A stretch of DNA of 64,000 nt from Alkalithermobacter paradoxus. GTDB taxonomy: Bacteria > Bacillota > Clostridia > Peptostreptococcales > Peptostreptococcaceae. A program made the translations under genes and the position numbers. Positions 27,342-36,479 of the stretch are shown piece by piece. Position 1 is the stretch's first letter, and each line of letters starts with the position of its first letter. The stretch lies in contig MZGW01000001.1 of assembly GCA_002029295.1 (NCBI GenBank), forward strand, positions 434,001-498,000, written 5' to 3'. The notes under the pieces are model-generated. The model had not been told where the DNA came from. It searched no databases and was given only the letters and a program-made list of their open reading frames with translations.

Positions 27342-27989
27342 TTACTTTATATACTCAAGTATTTTAGAAACTACATCATCTATAGATTTACCACTAGTGT
27401 TTATTTCAATTGCATCATCAGCTTTGATAAGTGGTGCAAATTCTCTTTGCGAATCTATCTTATCTCTATTTTCTATGTCCTTGATTATCTCATCTATAGT
27501 TACTTCATATCCTTTGCTTTTGAGTTCTATATATCTTCTGTACGCCCTTTCCTTTACACTTGCAGTTAAAAAGAATTTATAATCTGCATTAGGAAAAACG
27601 TATGATCCTATATCCCTACCATCCATTATTACTGAATACTTTTCTCCCATTTTTCTTTGAAGAGATACCATAACTTCTCTTACCTCTTTTATCTGGGCTA
27701 TATTCGAAACAAGGCTTGAAACTGATAAGTCTCTGATTTCTTCATTAACAATTTTTCCATCTAGGTATATATTGTTATCTTCGAAATCTATATCTGAATT
27801 TCTTGAGATTTCGATTATTTTATTTTCGTCAGTAATATCTATTTTTTTCTGTAACACTTTGTAAGTTATTGCTCTATACATAGCACCACTATCTATATAA
27901 TTGATATTGAGCTTCTGAGATATAATTTTAGCTACAGTACTTTTTCCTGCACCAGCTGGTCCATCTATTGCTATAACTACTTTTTTCAT
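27342..27989 (-). CDS. cmk: Cytidylate kinase
   Basis: 215 residues. P-loop AIDGPAGAGKSTVAKIIS at the N-terminus, SGAMYRAITYK substrate loop and DGRDIGSYVFPNADYKFFL, all typical of bacterial CMP/dCMP kinase. The ATG overlaps the aroH stop by 4 nt (translational coupling). Confidence 0.96.
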   Translation of the reverse strand: MKKVVIAIDGPAGAGKSTVAKIISQKLNINYIDSGAMYRAITYKVLQKKIDITDENKIIEISRNSDIDFEDNNIYLDGKIVNEEIRDLSVSSLVSNIAQIKEVREVMVSLQRKMGEKYSVIMDGRDIGSYVFPNADYKFFLTASVKERAYRRYIELKSKGYEVTIDEIIKDIENRDKIDSQREFAPLIKADDAIEINTSGKSIDDVVSKILEYIK

Positions 27990-28366
27990 ATTTTTCCACT
28001 CCTTGATAGTAAATCTGGTCTCAATATTTTAGCTTCATTTAAATATACATGTACAATATCATCTTTTCTCTTGTTTGAGTTAATGTACATTAATATCCTT
28101 ATGCATTTTTCCATACTTTCTTTAACGTATTTCTCTTCAAAATTTAACATTGGAGTATTTACCATTCCCATATTTCTCCTAGCAACTTCTGAAGGGTATA
28201 CAGCATCTAAATCACTTGTCATTGTGAAAATTATACTTATTATATCTCTTTCGTCAATTTGATTTAAATCTAGTATTTCCTTAAGTAATATTTCCGTTTC
28301 CGCTAAGATCTCTTCCTTAGTATTTTCTTTAACTGTAGTAGCTCCTCTTATAGCTAATGTTATCAT
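27986..28366 (-). CDS. aroH: Chorismate mutase, AroH type
   Basis: 126 residues, the trimeric AroH fold rather than AroQ. Family markers: N-terminal RGATTVKENTKEEI, the TSDLDAVYPSEVARR segment and C-terminal region with active-site Arg in EKCIRILMYIN. Converts chorismate to prephenate for Phe/Tyr. First gene of aroH-cmk-plsC-ispH; GGTG precedes the ATG. Confidence 0.94.
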   Translation of the reverse strand: MITLAIRGATTVKENTKEEILAETEILLKEILDLNQIDERDIISIIFTMTSDLDAVYPSEVARRNMGMVNTPMLNFEEKYVKESMEKCIRILMYINSNKRKDDIVHVYLNEAKILRPDLLSRSGKI

Positions 28367-28423
28367 ATTATCACCATCTCGCAGTATTATATCAGATTTA
28401 AAATATTTATTCTAGTAATATTA

Positions 28424-29032
28424 TTAGTAATTTAGATGATTAGTATCATTAAGTTTTACGATTACAGGTCCATATTCTTTGAATTGAACAATATTCAATG
28501 CAGTATTATCTTGTTTTATTCTATAAAGATTACTTAAATCAGAACCTAATAAGCTTAAAAGTAATACTTTTATTGTCATACCGTGAGATATCAGCAATAT
28601 ATTCGAATTTGTATGATTTTTGTTAAGGTTTATAACTTGTTTATAGATTCTTTCTTTTAAAGCAACTAAATTTTCACCATCAGGTATAATAGCCTTGTGA
28701 GGTTCATTTCTCCAAATTCTATAAACATCAGTATAAGTTTTTTTTATCTCATCAATAGTCAAACCTTCCCATTTACCAAAATTTATTTCTCTTAGAGATT
28801 CTAAATAGTTAACATCCTTACTAAGAATGTTAGATATTATCGCAGATGTTTCTTTTGTTCTCCCTAAATCACTGCTATAAATAAAATCTATATCGTATTT
28901 TGATAATCTTTTTGCGATATTTTCCGCCTGTCTTTTTCCTTCTTCTGTTAGTTTTGAATCTCCATGCCCTTGAGTTTTTCCTTCTATATTCCACTGTGTT
29001 TCTCCATGTCTTACTATAAAAAAAGTGTTCAT
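28424..29032 (-). CDS. Histidine phosphatase family protein (phosphoglycerate-mutase-like)
   Basis: 202 residues. RHGETQWNIEGKTQGHGDSKLT at the N-terminus contains the catalytic RHG His; the second His lies in LLISHGMTIKVLL, with Glu in LREINFGKWEGLT. This is the CobC/GpmB-like branch; the substrate (alpha-ribazole phosphate, sugar phosphate or nucleotide) cannot be decided. No cobalamin genes are nearby. Confidence 0.88.
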   Translation of the reverse strand: MNTFFIVRHGETQWNIEGKTQGHGDSKLTEEGKRQAENIAKRLSKYDIDFIYSSDLGRTKETSAIISNILSKDVNYLESLREINFGKWEGLTIDEIKKTYTDVYRIWRNEPHKAIIPDGENLVALKERIYKQVINLNKNHTNSNILLISHGMTIKVLLLSLLGSDLSNLYRIKQDNTALNIVQFKEYGPVIVKLNDTNHLNY

Positions 29033-29066
29033 ATATACCCTCCTATTTAATTATTATAAAGAAAAA

Positions 29067-29090
29067 AGAAATAGGAATTTTCCTATTTCT
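29067..29090 (-). terminator. Terminator of the RpiR-family gene
   Basis: 11-bp stem with a 2-nt loop followed by AT-rich DNA; the stop codon at 29083 is inside the stem. Confidence 0.7.
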
Positions 29091-29946
29091 CATCGTAGAT
29101 GTTATATTCTTTCCATATGTATTCTAGCTTATCAAAATATTTTTTGATCTCATCTTTCCTTCTCATACCTACAGCTACTATTAGTGCATTAGCAAAACTT
29201 AAAGGTGCTACTAAAGAATCTACAAATGAAGCCATATTGCTCTTAATTATAATGCTATCATCACATAACGCAGCGATAGGGGATAATACACTATCAGTTA
29301 AAGAGACTAATGTAGCTCCTTGTTCTTTAGCATATTTAAAAAGTTCTAATGTTCTCTTAGAATATCTAGGAAAACTTATTCCAATAACTAAATCGTCTTT
29401 ATTAACATTAAGTATTTGCTCGAATACATCACTTATTCCATAGCTAACCACTTGAACATTATCTAGTATTAAGTTAAGATAAAAGCCAAGATATTCAGCT
29501 ATTGCAGTAGAACTTCTAAGTCCTACAATATATATTTTTTTAGCGTTAAGAGTCTTATTGATAAGATTTTCAAAAGATTCAACATTCACTTCGTCTAATG
29601 TGCCTCTGATATTGTCAATATCAGATTTCAAAACTTTTTTGAGAATTGCCCAATCACTAGAGTATTCTTTTGCCATTTCAACCCTTTGGACAGTTGTTAA
29701 TTTTGTTTTGATAAGTTCTTGAAGTGCCCTTTGAAGCTTAGGATATCCATCAAATCCTAACGCATTAGCGAATCTAACTACTGTAGATTCGCTAACTCCA
29801 ACTGTTTCACCTAATTTACATGCTGTCATAAAAGCAGCTTTATCATAATTGTCTAGTATGAACTGAGCAATAAGCTTTTGTCCTTTACTCAGTTGGGAGA
29901 ATTTTTGCTGTATAGTCACTATCAAATCACTTTTCTTTTCTATCAT
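29083..29946 (-). CDS. MurR/RpiR family transcriptional regulator
   Basis: 287 residues. N-terminal RpiR helix-turn-helix (about 1-77: KLGETVGVSESTVVRFANALGFDGYPKLQR) and C-terminal SIS domain (about 125-260: YIVGLRSSTAIAEYLGF, GISFPRYSKRTLEL) that senses a phosphosugar. ATG at 29946 with AGGAG 9 nt away; a TTG three bases earlier is also possible. It sits between korC and the histidine phosphatase; target genes unknown, since no sugar operon adjoins it. Confidence 0.9.
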   Translation of the reverse strand: MIEKKSDLIVTIQQKFSQLSKGQKLIAQFILDNYDKAAFMTACKLGETVGVSESTVVRFANALGFDGYPKLQRALQELIKTKLTTVQRVEMAKEYSSDWAILKKVLKSDIDNIRGTLDEVNVESFENLINKTLNAKKIYIVGLRSSTAIAEYLGFYLNLILDNVQVVSYGISDVFEQILNVNKDDLVIGISFPRYSKRTLELFKYAKEQGATLVSLTDSVLSPIAALCDDSIIIKSNMASFVDSLVAPLSFANALIVAVGMRRKDEIKKYFDKLEYIWKEYNIYDEK

Positions 29947-29988
29947 CAAATAAAACTCCTTCTTACTTGGATAGACCTAACCTACATA

Positions 29989-30528
29989 TTATCTAGCATA
30001 CTCTTTAATTAGAAGAGCTCCTTCTTTTAAAGCTAATGTATTAAGGTCTTCTGTTCCTTCAGGAACCCTTTCGAGTACTGCAGCAGTAAGTTGCTCTTGA
30101 GAAACTATCCCCATAACCTCGCCTATAGCACCAAGTGCCACTATATTTGCAACCATAGCTTTGCCTACTTTGTTAACTGCAGTTTCAATTATCGGAATGT
30201 TATAAATTTTTCCTGTTACAGTATTGTAATCTATTTTTACAGATGAGTCAACTATTAATATACCATCTTCTCTTAAATCTTTCGAATATTCCTGGAAAGA
30301 CTTCTGAGTAAGACATAATAGTATATCTGGCTTTCTAACTTTTGGATAGTTAATTTCGTTTTCACTTATTATAACTTCAGCTTTACTAGCCCCACCTCTT
30401 GCTTCAGGTCCATAAGATTGAGTTTGCACTGCATTCATATTCGACCTAATAGCAGCTTCAGCTAATATTATTCCTGCAAGTATTAACCCTTGTCCACCCG
30501 AACCACTTAGCCTTAACTCCTTTTTCAT
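29989..30528 (-). CDS. korC: 2-oxoacid:ferredoxin oxidoreductase gamma subunit
   Basis: 179 residues, POR gamma domain: GSGGQGLILAGIILAEAA and QTQSYGPEARGGASKAEVIIS, typical of KorC/VorC. Last of korDABC, 3 nt after korB. The gamma domain is fused in pyruvate oxidoreductase but separate in four-subunit KOR/VOR enzymes. Confidence 0.93.
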   Translation of the reverse strand: MKKELRLSGSGGQGLILAGIILAEAAIRSNMNAVQTQSYGPEARGGASKAEVIISENEINYPKVRKPDILLCLTQKSFQEYSKDLREDGILIVDSSVKIDYNTVTGKIYNIPIIETAVNKVGKAMVANIVALGAIGEVMGIVSQEQLTAAVLERVPEGTEDLNTLALKEGALLIKEYAR

Positions 30529-30530
30529 AA

Positions 30531-31352
30531 CTATCTCCCCTTTTTAAATCTATCGATAATTTTTTGATATTCTTCTGTATATTCAGGTTCTATTACGTTT
30601 TTAAACTCCCCAATGAATAGTTTTCCCTTTATTTTTTCTTCTGGGAGCTTATCTTTAAGTTTAATATCTATGAAGCTATCCTTTAATTCGTTCATTATGT
30701 TTACTGCGTTTCCTTTTTTATTTTTTCTTCCATAGTAAGTAGGACATATACTAACTCCCTCAATCAAAGAGAACCCTTTATGGCTTATACCTTTTTTAAC
30801 ATAGTCTATCATTTGTTTAGCATGATAAGCAGTTGATCTAGCAACATATGTAGCTCCAGAAGCTGCTCCTAGGTTACAAATATCAAATGGCTTATCTATG
30901 TTTCCATAAGGTGCAGTTGTAGCTTTATCACCTGTTGGAGTTGCTGGAGAATACTGTCCTCCAGTCATTCCATATATGTTGTTGTTAAATATTATTGTAG
31001 TTATATCTATATTTCTTCTTGCTGCATGTATTAGATGATTTCCCCCAATTGCAGTAGCATCTCCATCCCCAGATATTACAATTACGTGTAGTTCAGGGTT
31101 TGCAAGTTTTAATCCAGTTGCGAAAGCAAGTGCTCTTCCGTGAGTAGTATGTAAAGTATTAAAGTCCATATATCCAGCAGCTCTTGATGAGCATCCTATT
31201 CCAGAAACTATACAAACCTTATCTTTATCTAAACCTAATTCATCTATAGCAACAGAAATTGATCTCATTAATACCCCATGTCCACATCCCGGACACCATA
31301 TATGAGGTAATCTCTCAGTTCTAAAAGTTTTTTGTATAACTCTACTAGACAC
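30531..31352 (-). CDS. korB: 2-oxoacid:ferredoxin oxidoreductase beta subunit
   Basis: 273 residues, GTG start after GGGGG. Thiamine-diphosphate domain: CPGCGHGVLMR, SGIGCSSRA, the TPP motif GDGDATAIGGNHLIHAARRN and NNNIYGMTGGQYSPATPTG. The GDG...NN motif and the Cys pair place it with 2-oxoglutarate/branched-chain types. Overlaps korA by one base. Confidence 0.94.
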   Translation of the reverse strand: MSSRVIQKTFRTERLPHIWCPGCGHGVLMRSISVAIDELGLDKDKVCIVSGIGCSSRAAGYMDFNTLHTTHGRALAFATGLKLANPELHVIVISGDGDATAIGGNHLIHAARRNIDITTIIFNNNIYGMTGGQYSPATPTGDKATTAPYGNIDKPFDICNLGAASGATYVARSTAYHAKQMIDYVKKGISHKGFSLIEGVSICPTYYGRKNKKGNAVNIMNELKDSFIDIKLKDKLPEEKIKGKLFIGEFKNVIEPEYTEEYQKIIDRFKKGR

Positions 31353-32485
31353 TATAATACCCCCTTAACTTTCTCTATTATTTCTTCTGGAGTAATGTAT
31401 TCTCCATTTGCCTTATTTATACCATGTACTTTTGCGTCTTTAACTGCAACCCTCTCAACTTCTAGAACGATTTGTCCAAGATTCATTTCTGTTACGAATA
31501 TATTGTTAATTTTTTCACTTAATTGTTTTATCTGTTTCTCAGGGAACGGCCAAATAGTCTTAGCTATAAACATACCTGCTTTTATTCCTTGCTCCCTTAA
31601 TAAGTTAACAGCTTCTTTAGTTGATCTAGCCATACAACCATAAGTAACAAACATAACATCTGCATCTTCTAAAAGGTATTCTTCATAAATTACTATATCA
31701 TCTATATTGTTAGAAATTTTCTTCATAAGTCTATCTAACTGTCTTTCAGCTTCTTTAGTACTGTTAGTAGGGAACCCTGTTTCATCATGGAAAAGTCCTG
31801 TAACGTTATATCTATACCCTTCACCAAAGTTAGCCATAGGTGGGACTAAATCTTCAGTATACTCATAAGCTTTATATTCTTCTGGAGGGCAGGTTGGTTT
31901 TTTTCTATCTATTACTTCAAGTTCTCCTTCTTGAGGTATTTCTATCTTTTCTCTCATATGACCTATTACTTCATCTAATAATATAATAACTGGCATTCTG
32001 TACTTCTCTGCAAAATTGAAAGCCTTAACTGTCATGTCAAAAGTATCTCTAACAGAAATTGGTGATAAAGCTATAACAGGATGATCTCCTTGAGTACCCC
32101 ATTTAGCTTGCATAACATCACCTTGAGCAGGAGCTGTTGGAAGTCCTGTACTTGGGCCACTTCTTTGAACATTAACCACAACAACCGGTATTTCTGTCAT
32201 ACATGCATAACCTAAGTTCTCTAATTTTAATGAAAATCCTGGCCCGCTTGTAGCAGTCATAGATTTTAATCCTGCTAAAGATCCACCTATAGCAGTAGCC
32301 ATACCAGCTATTTCATCTTCCATTTGTATGAATTTTCCGCCAACTCTAGGCAGCAAAACAGCTGAAACCTCAGCAATTTCAGTTGAAGGGGTTATAGGAT
32401 AACCTGCATAAAATCTCATCCCAGCATAAATAGCTCCTTCAACACAAGCCTCATTCCCTTGTAATAACTTGATAGTATTAGCCAT
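31352..32485 (-). CDS. korA: 2-oxoacid:ferredoxin oxidoreductase alpha subunit
   Basis: 377 residues. Transketolase-like alpha chain: AGYPITPSTEIAEV, ATSGPGFSLKLENLGYA and VVNVQRSGPSTGLPTAPAQGD, the KorA/VorB signature. Oxidatively decarboxylates a 2-oxoacid to acyl-CoA with reduction of ferredoxin; 2-oxoglutarate versus branched-chain acids cannot be settled from sequence. In korDABC. Confidence 0.94.
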   Translation of the reverse strand: MANTIKLLQGNEACVEGAIYAGMRFYAGYPITPSTEIAEVSAVLLPRVGGKFIQMEDEIAGMATAIGGSLAGLKSMTATSGPGFSLKLENLGYACMTEIPVVVVNVQRSGPSTGLPTAPAQGDVMQAKWGTQGDHPVIALSPISVRDTFDMTVKAFNFAEKYRMPVIILLDEVIGHMREKIEIPQEGELEVIDRKKPTCPPEEYKAYEYTEDLVPPMANFGEGYRYNVTGLFHDETGFPTNSTKEAERQLDRLMKKISNNIDDIVIYEEYLLEDADVMFVTYGCMARSTKEAVNLLREQGIKAGMFIAKTIWPFPEKQIKQLSEKINNIFVTEMNLGQIVLEVERVAVKDAKVHGINKANGEYITPEEIIEKVKGVL

Positions 32486-32501
32486 ATATTTACCCCCTTA
32501 A

Positions 32502-32696
32502 TTACTTTTCTTCATTTTCTACGTATATAGCAAAATCTGGGCATCTAAGCTCACACAGTCCACATGCTATACACTTTTCGATATCTGCTATGTATATCTT
32601 ATCTTCCTTTATATCGAGAACGTTTTTAGGACAAAACTCTACACATATTTTACATCCTTTACACCATTCAGGTTTGATTATAAGATTTTTCTTCAA
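32502..32696 (-). CDS. korD: 2-oxoacid:ferredoxin oxidoreductase delta (ferredoxin) subunit
   Basis: 64 residues from a TTG at 32696; the GGGAGAGGG ribosome-binding site and an eight-T run precede it, so upstream in-frame codons are not used. Two [4Fe-4S] motifs, CKGCKICVEFCPK and CIACGLCELRCPD. Accepts electrons from the TPP enzyme. First gene of korDABC behind a good sigma-A promoter. Confidence 0.92.
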   Translation of the reverse strand: MKKNLIIKPEWCKGCKICVEFCPKNVLDIKEDKIYIADIEKCIACGLCELRCPDFAIYVENEEK

Positions 32697-32743
32697 AAAA
32701 AACCCTCTCCCTTCCTTTATAAACAAATAGTACTTTCAAATAT

Positions 32744-32772
32744 ATAATATCAGAAGGAAAAGGTTTTTGCAA
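32744..32772 (-). promoter_or_regulatory. Sigma-A promoter of korDABC
   Basis: TTGCAA (32772-32767), 17-nt spacer, TATTAT (32749-32744), about 50 nt before korD. Confidence 0.65.
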
Positions 32773-32825
32773 TTAAAGTTTCACAAATTCTGGCATAAAT
32801 TTCATTTGAAATTTTCACTTCAAAA

Positions 32826-32857
32826 AATACAACCTCTAGATGTCTAGAGGTTGTATT
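32826..32857 (-). terminator. Terminator of surE
   Basis: 15-bp perfect stem with a 2-nt loop containing the surE stop, T run on the minus strand. Confidence 0.88.
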
Positions 32858-33615
32858 TCCTTCATTATTCTGCCTATTCTGTCATAATGAGTTAAGTCAT
32901 ATTTTAGAGGAGTAATAGCTATAAAACCATTCTTTATAGCTGTAACATCGCTATTTTCATCTTGTTCTAATTCTACAGTTTTTCCCCCAAGCCAATAGTA
33001 TATATTTCCTCTCGGGTCAATTCTTTTCTCGAAAGTATTCTCATACCTTCTTATGCCTAACTGTGTTACTTTAAATCCATTTATTTTAGTATCTCTAATA
33101 TCTGGTATATTAATATTAATCATAGTATCATCTAGCATTGTTAAATTATCCTTAATTTTGTCTATAAACTGTACTACATACTCAGCACCTTTTTCATACT
33201 CTTTTGAAGATATATTTTTACCATCATAAGATATAGCTATAGAAGGCTTGTTTTGAACTAATCCTTCCATTGCACCAGAGACTGTTCCAGAATATATAAC
33301 ATCTGTACCTAAATTTGGTCCGTTGTTTATTCCACTTAAAACTAAATCTATATGGATATCTTCCAATATAGCTTCGATTCCTAGTTTTACACAATCAGCT
33401 GGAGTTCCACTTACAGCATAAGCATCTATATCTGTATTTCTGAAATTCACTTTCTTTACCATTAAAGGATTGTGTATAGTTATAGCATGACCTATTGCAC
33501 TTTTTTCTGAATCCGGTGCAACTACATATACGTTAGCTATAGCTTTAACTTTATTAGCTAGTTCAAAGATTCCGTCAGCATACACTCCATCGTCATTAGT
33601 TATTAGTATGTTCAT
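32836..33615 (-). CDS. surE: 5'/3'-nucleotidase SurE
   Basis: 259 residues. Metal-binding ITNDDGVYADG (D8, D9), Ser in the SEKSAIGHAITI loop and SGINNGPNLGTDVIYSGTVSGA, all SurE hallmarks. Dephosphorylates nucleoside monophosphates in the stationary-phase cytoplasm. Downstream of the carboxyltransferase gene but separated by an inverted repeat. Confidence 0.94.
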   Translation of the reverse strand: MNILITNDDGVYADGIFELANKVKAIANVYVVAPDSEKSAIGHAITIHNPLMVKKVNFRNTDIDAYAVSGTPADCVKLGIEAILEDIHIDLVLSGINNGPNLGTDVIYSGTVSGAMEGLVQNKPSIAISYDGKNISSKEYEKGAEYVVQFIDKIKDNLTMLDDTMININIPDIRDTKINGFKVTQLGIRRYENTFEKRIDPRGNIYYWLGGKTVELEQDENSDVTAIKNGFIAITPLKYDLTHYDRIGRIMKEIQPLDI

Positions 33616-33642
33616 ATATCATCACCTTTTTGTAATTAATAG

Positions 33643-33680
33643 GAAAGTATATGGCTAGTTGTTCATAACCATATACTTTC
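33643..33680. repeat. Inverted repeat before surE
   Basis: 12-bp perfect arms (33643-33654, 33669-33680) with a 14-nt loop, lying between the carboxyltransferase stop and the surE ribosome-binding site. No T run follows on the minus strand, so it is not a standard terminator; it could be an mRNA processing or weak attenuation structure. Confidence 0.5.
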
Positions 33681-33723
33681 ATTAAGTTAAGAATATTATT
33701 TTTGAGATAAAACGGGAGACTTT

Positions 33724-35121
33724 TTATACTGGATGAGTTTTCTGAGCTTCATCATAAACAGATGATTCTATTCTAAATTGGCTAGCCCATCTATCTTCGA
33801 AATACTTCTTTGCTACCTGAGGGAATAAAGCATAAGACAATACATCTTCGTCAGATTCATAAAACTCATTTATCTCTTTTTTAAACATTTCAAATTGAGG
33901 CTGTAATAAATCCGCAGGTCTTTGAGTTATAACTTCCTCATCACCTATTATTTTATTTTTAATTTCTTCCTTTATAGGTACAGGAGGCTTACCATACAGA
34001 CCCTTAACGTAATCTTTTATTTCTTTAGGAACCATTTTATATCTTTCTCCTAGTATTACATTAAACACAGCTTGAGTTCCTACCATCTGACTAAGAGGAG
34101 TTACTAAAGGAGGATATCCTAAATCTTCTCTTACTTTCGGAACCTCTCTTAATACTTCTTCATATTTATCTTCTGCATTTTGAGCTCTAAGTTGAGACAA
34201 CAAGTTAGATAGCATACCTCCAGGAACCTGATAAATTAGAGCTTTTGGATCTATTGCCATAACTTTATAATCTAAAATACCTTCTTTTATGTATTTTTCC
34301 TTTATATCTTTAAAATATTCAGCTATCTCACTTAATAAAGTCAAGTCTAATCCAGTATCGTACTGTGTTCCTTTTAAACTAGCAACAATAGGCTCAGTTG
34401 GTGGTTGAGATGTGCCAAGAGCAAACGGTGATATAGCGGTATCTACTATATCTACACCTGCTTCTATAGCTTTTAGCAATGTCATTGAAGCTACACCACT
34501 TGTATAGTGAGTGTGTAATTCAAGAGGAACTTTTATTTCTTTCTTTAAGCTTGATACAAGTTCATAAGCATCAAACGGAGTTATAACTCCTGCCATATCT
34601 TTTATGCATATAGAGTCTACCCCTAAACTTTCCATATCTTTTGCTAACTTTATGTAATAAGGTATGTTATGTACAGGACTTGTTGTATATGAAATAGTAG
34701 CTTGGCAATGAGCTTTTTCTTTTTTGATAGTATTTATAGATGTTTCGAGATTTCTTATATCATTTAAAGCATCAAATACTCTAATTATATCTATTCCATT
34801 ATGTATAGACTTTTTGATGAATTCTTCAACTATATCATCTGGATAGTGTTTGTACCCTAATAGATTCTGGCCTCTTAGAAGCATCTGAAGTTTAGTATTT
34901 TTTATTTCTTTTCTTAACTTTCTAAGCCTTTCCCAAGGATTTTCATTTAAAAATCTTAAGCAAGCATCAAATGTAGCTCCACCCCAAACTTCAAGTGCAT
35001 TATATCCAACAGAATCAAGTTTTTGTGCTATAGGTAACATTTCATCAGTCTTTAGTCTAGTTGCTATTAATGATTGATGTGCATCTCTCAATATAGTTTC
35101 TGTTATTTTAACTTTACCCAT
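33724..35121 (-). CDS. oadA: Oxaloacetate decarboxylase alpha / pyruvate carboxylase B carboxyltransferase, no biotinyl domain
   Basis: 465 residues. HMGL-like TIM barrel carboxyltransferase: TETILRDAHQSLIATR, LLRGQNLLGYKHYPDDI, LHTHYTSGVASMTLLKAIEAG and the C-terminal PYC_OADA domain (ITQRPADLLQPQFEMFK). Biotin-carrier domain is missing: the protein ends about 465, where OadA usually continues to about 600. No beta/gamma membrane subunits or separate carrier lie nearby. It may pair with a distant carrier, or with AccB/AccC of this window (speculative). ATG behind AGGAGG. Confidence 0.9.
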   Translation of the reverse strand: MGKVKITETILRDAHQSLIATRLKTDEMLPIAQKLDSVGYNALEVWGGATFDACLRFLNENPWERLRKLRKEIKNTKLQMLLRGQNLLGYKHYPDDIVEEFIKKSIHNGIDIIRVFDALNDIRNLETSINTIKKEKAHCQATISYTTSPVHNIPYYIKLAKDMESLGVDSICIKDMAGVITPFDAYELVSSLKKEIKVPLELHTHYTSGVASMTLLKAIEAGVDIVDTAISPFALGTSQPPTEPIVASLKGTQYDTGLDLTLLSEIAEYFKDIKEKYIKEGILDYKVMAIDPKALIYQVPGGMLSNLLSQLRAQNAEDKYEEVLREVPKVREDLGYPPLVTPLSQMVGTQAVFNVILGERYKMVPKEIKDYVKGLYGKPPVPIKEEIKNKIIGDEEVITQRPADLLQPQFEMFKKEINEFYESDEDVLSYALFPQVAKKYFEDRWASQFRIESSVYDEAQKTHPV

Positions 35122-35198
35122 AGGAATACCTCCTTTGTTTTGTAAAACGTTGTCCTAAGAATATTCTATTTGATTATACTACATATATCAATAAACTA

Positions 35199-35630
35199 TC
35201 AACTTCTTTTCTTACTATGGCAGGCAGTATTGAAAAAATCTGGTAAAATAGCGTATATATATTCTTCATCTTTAAGATTCTCACTTACTATGAATTCTCT
35301 CTCGGATAAATCCATAAAGCCTATTTTTTTAAAGAATTTCTCATTAATGTCTTTCTTAATTAAAAATAGTTTTATCCCATTTAAGTCAGCTAAATTTAGT
35401 AAAGATTTTATTAATCCATCCTTTAGAATACCTTCACTAGTTTTGTCTAATACAATAAAATCCTTAAGATATGCAATTCCATCTTCCGTTTTGTAACTTG
35501 CGCATCCTAGTATATTTTTATCATCATATATAGCTAGCAAATTATGTAGTGATTGTGTATCTAACTCTCTATTTAATATACTTTCCACTACACTCTTATC
35601 TTCTTTATTAATTCTTGTTATTTTCAGCAT
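35199..35630 (-). CDS. GNAT-like N-acetyltransferase
   Basis: 143 residues. Weak GNAT pattern: strands ILGCASYKTEDGIAYLKDFIV, the acetyl-CoA region TSEGILKDGLIKSLLNLA and IKLFLIKKDINEKFFKKIGF (beta5-alpha-beta6). The pyrophosphate loop lacks the usual Q/RxxGxG/A, so activity is uncertain. 12 nt downstream of rluB in the same direction. Confidence 0.6.
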   Translation of the reverse strand: MLKITRINKEDKSVVESILNRELDTQSLHNLLAIYDDKNILGCASYKTEDGIAYLKDFIVLDKTSEGILKDGLIKSLLNLADLNGIKLFLIKKDINEKFFKKIGFMDLSEREFIVSENLKDEEYIYAILPDFFNTACHSKKRS

Positions 35631-35642
35631 TTTTTCAACTCC

Positions 35643-36350
35643 CTATAAAGATTTTAGATAGCTTATCTCCTTGCTAGATAAATATCTCCATTCTCCTTTT
35701 TTAAGATTTGAAAGAGTAATATTTCCCATTGAGATTCTTTTTAAAGTCAAGACAGGGTGGCCTATTGCCTGACACATTTTTCTTACTTGTCTATTCTTTC
35801 CCTCGTGTATTGTTATTTCAACTTTAGAAAAGTCTTTTCCATACTCTAACACTTTAAACTTAGCAGGTGATGTAATATAGTTATCTATTTTTATACCTTT
35901 TTGAAATCTATCTATACTTAATTTGTCAGGGTGCCCCTTTATTTTAGCTATGTATGTTTTAGGAATCTCATGTTTTGGATGTGTCAATTTAAATGTAAGC
36001 TCTCCATCATTAGTAAGAATCAGAAGACCAGAGGTATCATAATCTAACCTTCCTACAGGGTATATTCTCTCGCGTACTGAACCTATTAAATCTACTACAT
36101 TTTTTCTGTTAAACTGATCTTTAACAGTAGTAACGTAACCTTCAGGTTTATTTAATAATATATATATTTTCTTTTGCTCTAGATTTATTTTTTTTCCTTC
36201 AACTTCAACTATATCATTGTTTTCATCTATATTTGTACCTACTTCGTTGACTATTTTTCCATTTACTTTAACCTTTGCATTTACTATCAACTCATCAGCT
36301 TTTCTTCTAGAGGTTATTCCACATAGTGCAATATATTTATTTAATCTCAT
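35643..36350 (-). CDS. rluB: 23S rRNA pseudouridine synthase RluB family
   Basis: 235 residues. S4 RNA-binding domain (about 1-60: RLNKYIALCGITSRRKADELI) and RsuA/RluB/RluE catalytic domain with GRLDYDTSGLLILTNDGEL carrying the catalytic Asp, LTHPKHEIPKTYIA, and HEGKNRQVRKMCQAIGHPV. In B. subtilis RluB modifies helix 89 of 23S rRNA. First gene of a run into the GNAT gene. Confidence 0.93.
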   Translation of the reverse strand: MRLNKYIALCGITSRRKADELIVNAKVKVNGKIVNEVGTNIDENNDIVEVEGKKINLEQKKIYILLNKPEGYVTTVKDQFNRKNVVDLIGSVRERIYPVGRLDYDTSGLLILTNDGELTFKLTHPKHEIPKTYIAKIKGHPDKLSIDRFQKGIKIDNYITSPAKFKVLEYGKDFSKVEITIHEGKNRQVRKMCQAIGHPVLTLKRISMGNITLSNLKKGEWRYLSSKEISYLKSL

Positions 36351-36436
36351 TAAATCTCTCCTTGATGATTGTTATATATAATAATTTATACCACTTTATA
36401 TATATTTACAACTTATTTAAATAATATTTTATTAAT

Positions 36437-36450
36437 TTGGTTAAATTAAT
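36437..36450 (+). promoter_or_regulatory. Second copy of the TTGGTTAAATTAAT motif
   Basis: Identical 14-mer to 3697-3710, 30 nt before the small ORF at 36480; similarity continues upstream (ATATTTT-ATTA). Possible forespore promoter element. Confidence 0.35.
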
Positions 36451-36479
36451 ATTGAATCTCACATTAAGGAGGATTTCAA

